Positions 60,801 through 64,000 of a stretch of DNA of 64,000 bases are shown in pieces. How positions within the stretch are numbered: the first letter of the stretch is position 1; each line of letters opens with the position of its first letter. The DNA lies in NCBI GenBank assembly GCA_030407085.1, contig CM059586.1:29003501-29067500 (forward strand), written 5' to 3'. Source of the stretch: Trichopria drosophilae. Lineage: Eukaryota > Arthropoda > Insecta > Hymenoptera > Diapriidae. The translations under genes and the position numbers were made by a program. Below the pieces are notes generated by a model, which had not been told where the DNA came from, made no database searches, and worked only from the letters and a program-made list of their open reading frames with translations.

Positions 60801-63466
60801 CGAAGAAAGTTAAGTTAATAAGCATCGGTGTATGAATAAGTAATTTACACCATTTTTGTAATCAATTGCGTGCATTAGCGACGTAAGTCTATGACGTATG
60901 GATGTGTTGGTTCAACGGAGACACTGATTTAATTGAAGTACTTCGTAAAACGCTAATTGAGAAGTTCGATGCAATAACCGCTTTATGCGGACGTGATAAA
61001 GATTTCCGAATTGGTTATCTGTGTATTCAGGACGTAACAGTTTCACTTTTGGAAAATAAGTGTTAATGCTTAGCAATTGGACCGATTGTTTGCAACGTTA
61101 TTCTCCCACGAAATATGATTTTTCAGACAAAAACCTTATGTTAAATACAGACGAAAGTACGAACGAAAAAAAGCAATCAATTCATTGTAATATCCATCTC
61201 TATAACGTGGGAGCATTGCAGCACATCATATTTTCATTTTTTTTTCTTAATTCTTTACGTAATCCCGGGTCGATTTTCACGGTGAAATGGAAAGTTTGCG
61301 CAAGTTTGAGCCTGTATCTATCAGCGACTCAATTTTCATAAATCTAGATCATCGAAGATGAGTTTTTTGCTAATGTATTTTATCTGGGGAACGTCGATCG
61401 AAACTCTAGGGGATCAGTACGCCCCTAAGGATCCATTGGTAAATACGCGGAAATCAGCGGGTAGCCTCTTGGCCATTTGTAGATGCGAGAGCGAAGTCAT
61501 TGTCAACCAGTGGCGCGATATAAAGAATCGATACATCGATGTCCGAACAATAGGATTGGCGATACGATGGATAGCTTCGCCTTCAAAAGGAATTTTTCTT
61601 TCCCCCCAGCTGCATCTTTCACAGACACCTTACTTGGATGCACCTAACGTACGATCCCTTCATTCCAGGAACGAATATCGATTTTTAAGTCGCAGTCGTG
61701 TGCATGTCTAATTTCGTCAATAAAATGGGTTCTCTGGTTACTCGATGTAGAATTAGAGAAATATATATATATTTGACAGAAAAACATGACATTTATAAAA
61801 TAACAATTCATTATCGGTTATAAAACAAACAAGCTTTACAAAAAAAATCTAAGAATTTACGTGGAAATAACAAATCATGCGTCTCTAGATATTTCTCCTT
61901 CCATGGGCATATGACGTTCTCTTAACTGAGGTACCGCAATGAAGCTGGGTAAAAGGATTTAGTATTATTTAGTTTTACTGTATTAACATCGATCATAAAT
62001 CCATTCCAGACATCTCGGAGAGGAGCCAGATAAAAGTCGCCTGTAATAAGCCGAACAATTTTTCAACTGTCAGCCGCAATGATTCATCGAAATCCTGTAA
62101 GTTTTTTAGGCTTGGTGTGTTTATGTGTGTGCATGATGTTGCTAACCGAGCTGGGAGATTACGATCGGGTAAACGCGTACTTGTGCCGTTAAGCACCTGT
62201 TATGGTCGCCCAAATACGCCGGTAATAGATCGATTATATTCGCATACGTGATTAGCTGAGTTAAACCTAACATTTTGTAGTTATATTCAAACTGATAATC
62301 GATTTGTACATTCAATCACTCTAGCCAGTTTAGAAACTGTAAATATAAATAAAAATACCAGTAGATCAATTGATCAACTATTCAAAATGTGTACTATCAA
62401 TATTGACAATCAACTGTTCATTTTTTGTTTGGAGAAAGGACATTTGATAGACTCAAGTTGACAACTCTAATTTGTTGACAAATATTAGGTAATGGAAATA
62501 ATCAACCGTTACCTTCCTTACAGTAACCAATTGGTGGATACTTTTCCATTTGCTGTTTAATGATAGAAGATATTTTCTCTTTATGGAAGGTCTATTTGGC
62601 GAACCTTTAAACTATCCAAGGGCCATATTATCTGCTTGGTATTCGAGTTAACACGTCCACAAATAGAAGAGTAGGGAGAATACCCTCAAAGCTAGATTGC
62701 ATTTCTTCTCAAGAATTCCAGAAAAATAAGTAAAAACCCATTCTACCGATCGAACAAGTATTCAATGGAATTCACTTATTTACAAAACTAGAATAACAGC
62801 ACGATTTTAATCAGCGATCTCCCGAGTTCTGCTTCGAGGGCCGCTTCGCTCCGGCGCGGAAATACGACAAGATAGAGGTTGATTACTCAATACAATAATT
62901 TTGCTTCTCGTTTATTTTCATACAAGTATCCGTCAAACCCCGGTGTACGATCGAGAGTCACCCCGGGCGCTTCAGACCGCCTTGCAAATAATTAATAAGA
63001 CCCTTCGCGTGCATATACGTCGAGTTCATCGCGCTTGCATTCAAGCGCTGGAATGCGGCCTTAATTGATTTCGCGCTTGTGTATATACGAAAGCATCCGA
63101 GGGGACTCCCCTGTCAGCCGCCGATACTGTCGATCGCGGCTTTAGGCCGATTTAATCGGAGATGAGCCACGTCGAATACCGTTGGCCGAACTCGCGAAAA
63201 CCGATCTGACGATTCAATCTCGCGTGTGTTCACTGAAACGACGATGGACATGAGGCATACGAGATCGAAATTCAGATTTGACTCAAAGTCCAGTCACGAT
63301 AGTTGGGGTCTTCGATCCCGTCCTCAATACGATGTTGGAATGCGGATAAAAAGTTTTTTATTTTTTAACATCGCGTGAAAGCATTGATTCTAATGGTAGC
63401 ACTTTTACTATTCCATCTCTGGTGCTATATTTCTCTACCCAAAATCGATCTGAAATAAAAATCGCA
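54845..63466. other. Long non-coding stretch upstream of the EGFR exons (probable intron 1)
   Basis: No supported gene over 8.6 kb. The base composition is less AT-rich than the 33-46 kb region. I looked on the minus strand for a signal-peptide exon ending in phase 1 before GT and found no convincing one. The best openings (58231-58512 minus; 57313-57738 minus; 59146-59496 plus) fail on phase, splice sites or composition. The region may hold EGFR regulatory DNA. Confidence 0.5.
56008..56029. repeat. Small perfect hairpin
   Basis: ATGCAGGG and CCCTGCAT are exact complements around a six-base loop (GGATCT), in a GC-richer patch upstream of EGFR. Too short for a pre-miRNA. Confidence 0.5.
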
Positions 63467-63468
63467 CC

Positions 63469-63746
63469 TCCGAGTAGAAATGGCCCGATTTGACCCAAAT
63501 AGAAACAAGGCCCGAGCCGGGATAAAGTCTGGTTAACCTAATTAAAAATTCGATTAGGGTTCTGGCTGGAACCCAGCCGCGCTAGTACAATCCCTTCGAA
63601 TTCTGAATACAACGAGGGTAACCTAGTCGGGATCCGATCATAACTCGGTCAGTATCTCAATTCTGGCAAGCCCGGCCAGATCATGGATACAACCAGAGTA
63701 ACCCCAATTGATTCCGGTCAGAGTCCGGTTGCAATTTCTACTCGGA
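63469..63746. mobile_element. Short MITE with 13-bp terminal inverted repeats
   Basis: TCCGAGTAGAAAT (63469-63481) and its exact complement ATTTCTACTCGGA (63734-63746) bound 278 bp that is clearly GC-richer than the flanks. The interior contains related words such as GAATACAACGAGGGTAACC and GGATACAACCAGAGTAACC, suggesting internal repetition. It has no coding capacity and no clear target duplication. Confidence 0.65.
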
Positions 63747-64000
63747 TTATCCAGATTTTGTTTAAAGAGTCTTTCATCCAGCATCAGATGTTTGCGATGA
63801 TTCGAAATGGTGCTGTAAGTGAATGAAAATGATCTATATTAATCATCTAAGATCCTGAGTTCTTGAAACTGTTTTTCAAATGTTCCTCTTTTCACCTGCT
63901 CTAGTTTGAATTATCTACAATCGTTTGGTCGGTCGAACACGCTGAAAACCGAAATATGACCTCTTAATATTATCAGTGAGGATATTATTTACCACTGCTT
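63747..64000. other. Window end, nothing recognised
   Basis: AT-rich sequence with no gene or repeat that I can support. Confidence 0.5.

Overview
The window looks like an AT-rich insect chromosome, most likely from a hymenopteran. The evidence is an intron-split EGFR gene with many compact introns and the insect-type extra cysteine-rich extracellular region, a CYP4-clan cytochrome P450 gene with nine phased exons, and a dense load of transposon debris. The order assignment is my inference from overall protein flavour and composition; nothing in the window proves it.

Layout. 546-5289 is a Ty3/Gypsy-type LTR retrotransposon with almost identical LTR segments but gag-pol reading frames broken many times. 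8606-13448 (+) is a complete CYP4-like P450 gene (9 exons, 515 codons). 14371-15183 is a foldback element with arms of about 390 bp. 17809-20320 is a non-LTR retrotransposon carrying ORF1 and the endonuclease but no reverse transcriptase. 24000-31934 (-) is a second CYP4-like locus, convergent to the first. It keeps exons 1-7 with the same exon phases as the first gene, has a frameshift in exon 4, and lacks the two exons that would carry the oxygen-binding and heme-binding motifs. Its introns hold a tRNA-derived SINE and a foldback element with a tRNA-like core. 33.7-45.6 kb is gene-poor and built largely of MITEs and palindromic repeats, with one small coding exon (40614-40769). 45871-46251 is a short unrecognised ORF. 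46.8-54.8 kb (-) is the EGFR gene (3' UTR plus ten coding exons; the signal-peptide exon is not in sight). 54.8-64 kb is probably the EGFR first intron or upstream region, with a small MITE near the end.

How it fits together. The two P450 loci look like an inverted paralogous pair, one intact and one decaying, separated by retroelement insertions. EGFR and the short ORF at 45.9 kb converge: their candidate poly(A) signals lie 28 bp apart. Most open frames elsewhere are noise in AT-rich DNA. I found no CRISPR, operon or clearly novel multi-gene system. The least explained items are a small NPNH/KADLDNHA-type protein, a dispersed palindrome family, and several unrelated-looking foldback families.
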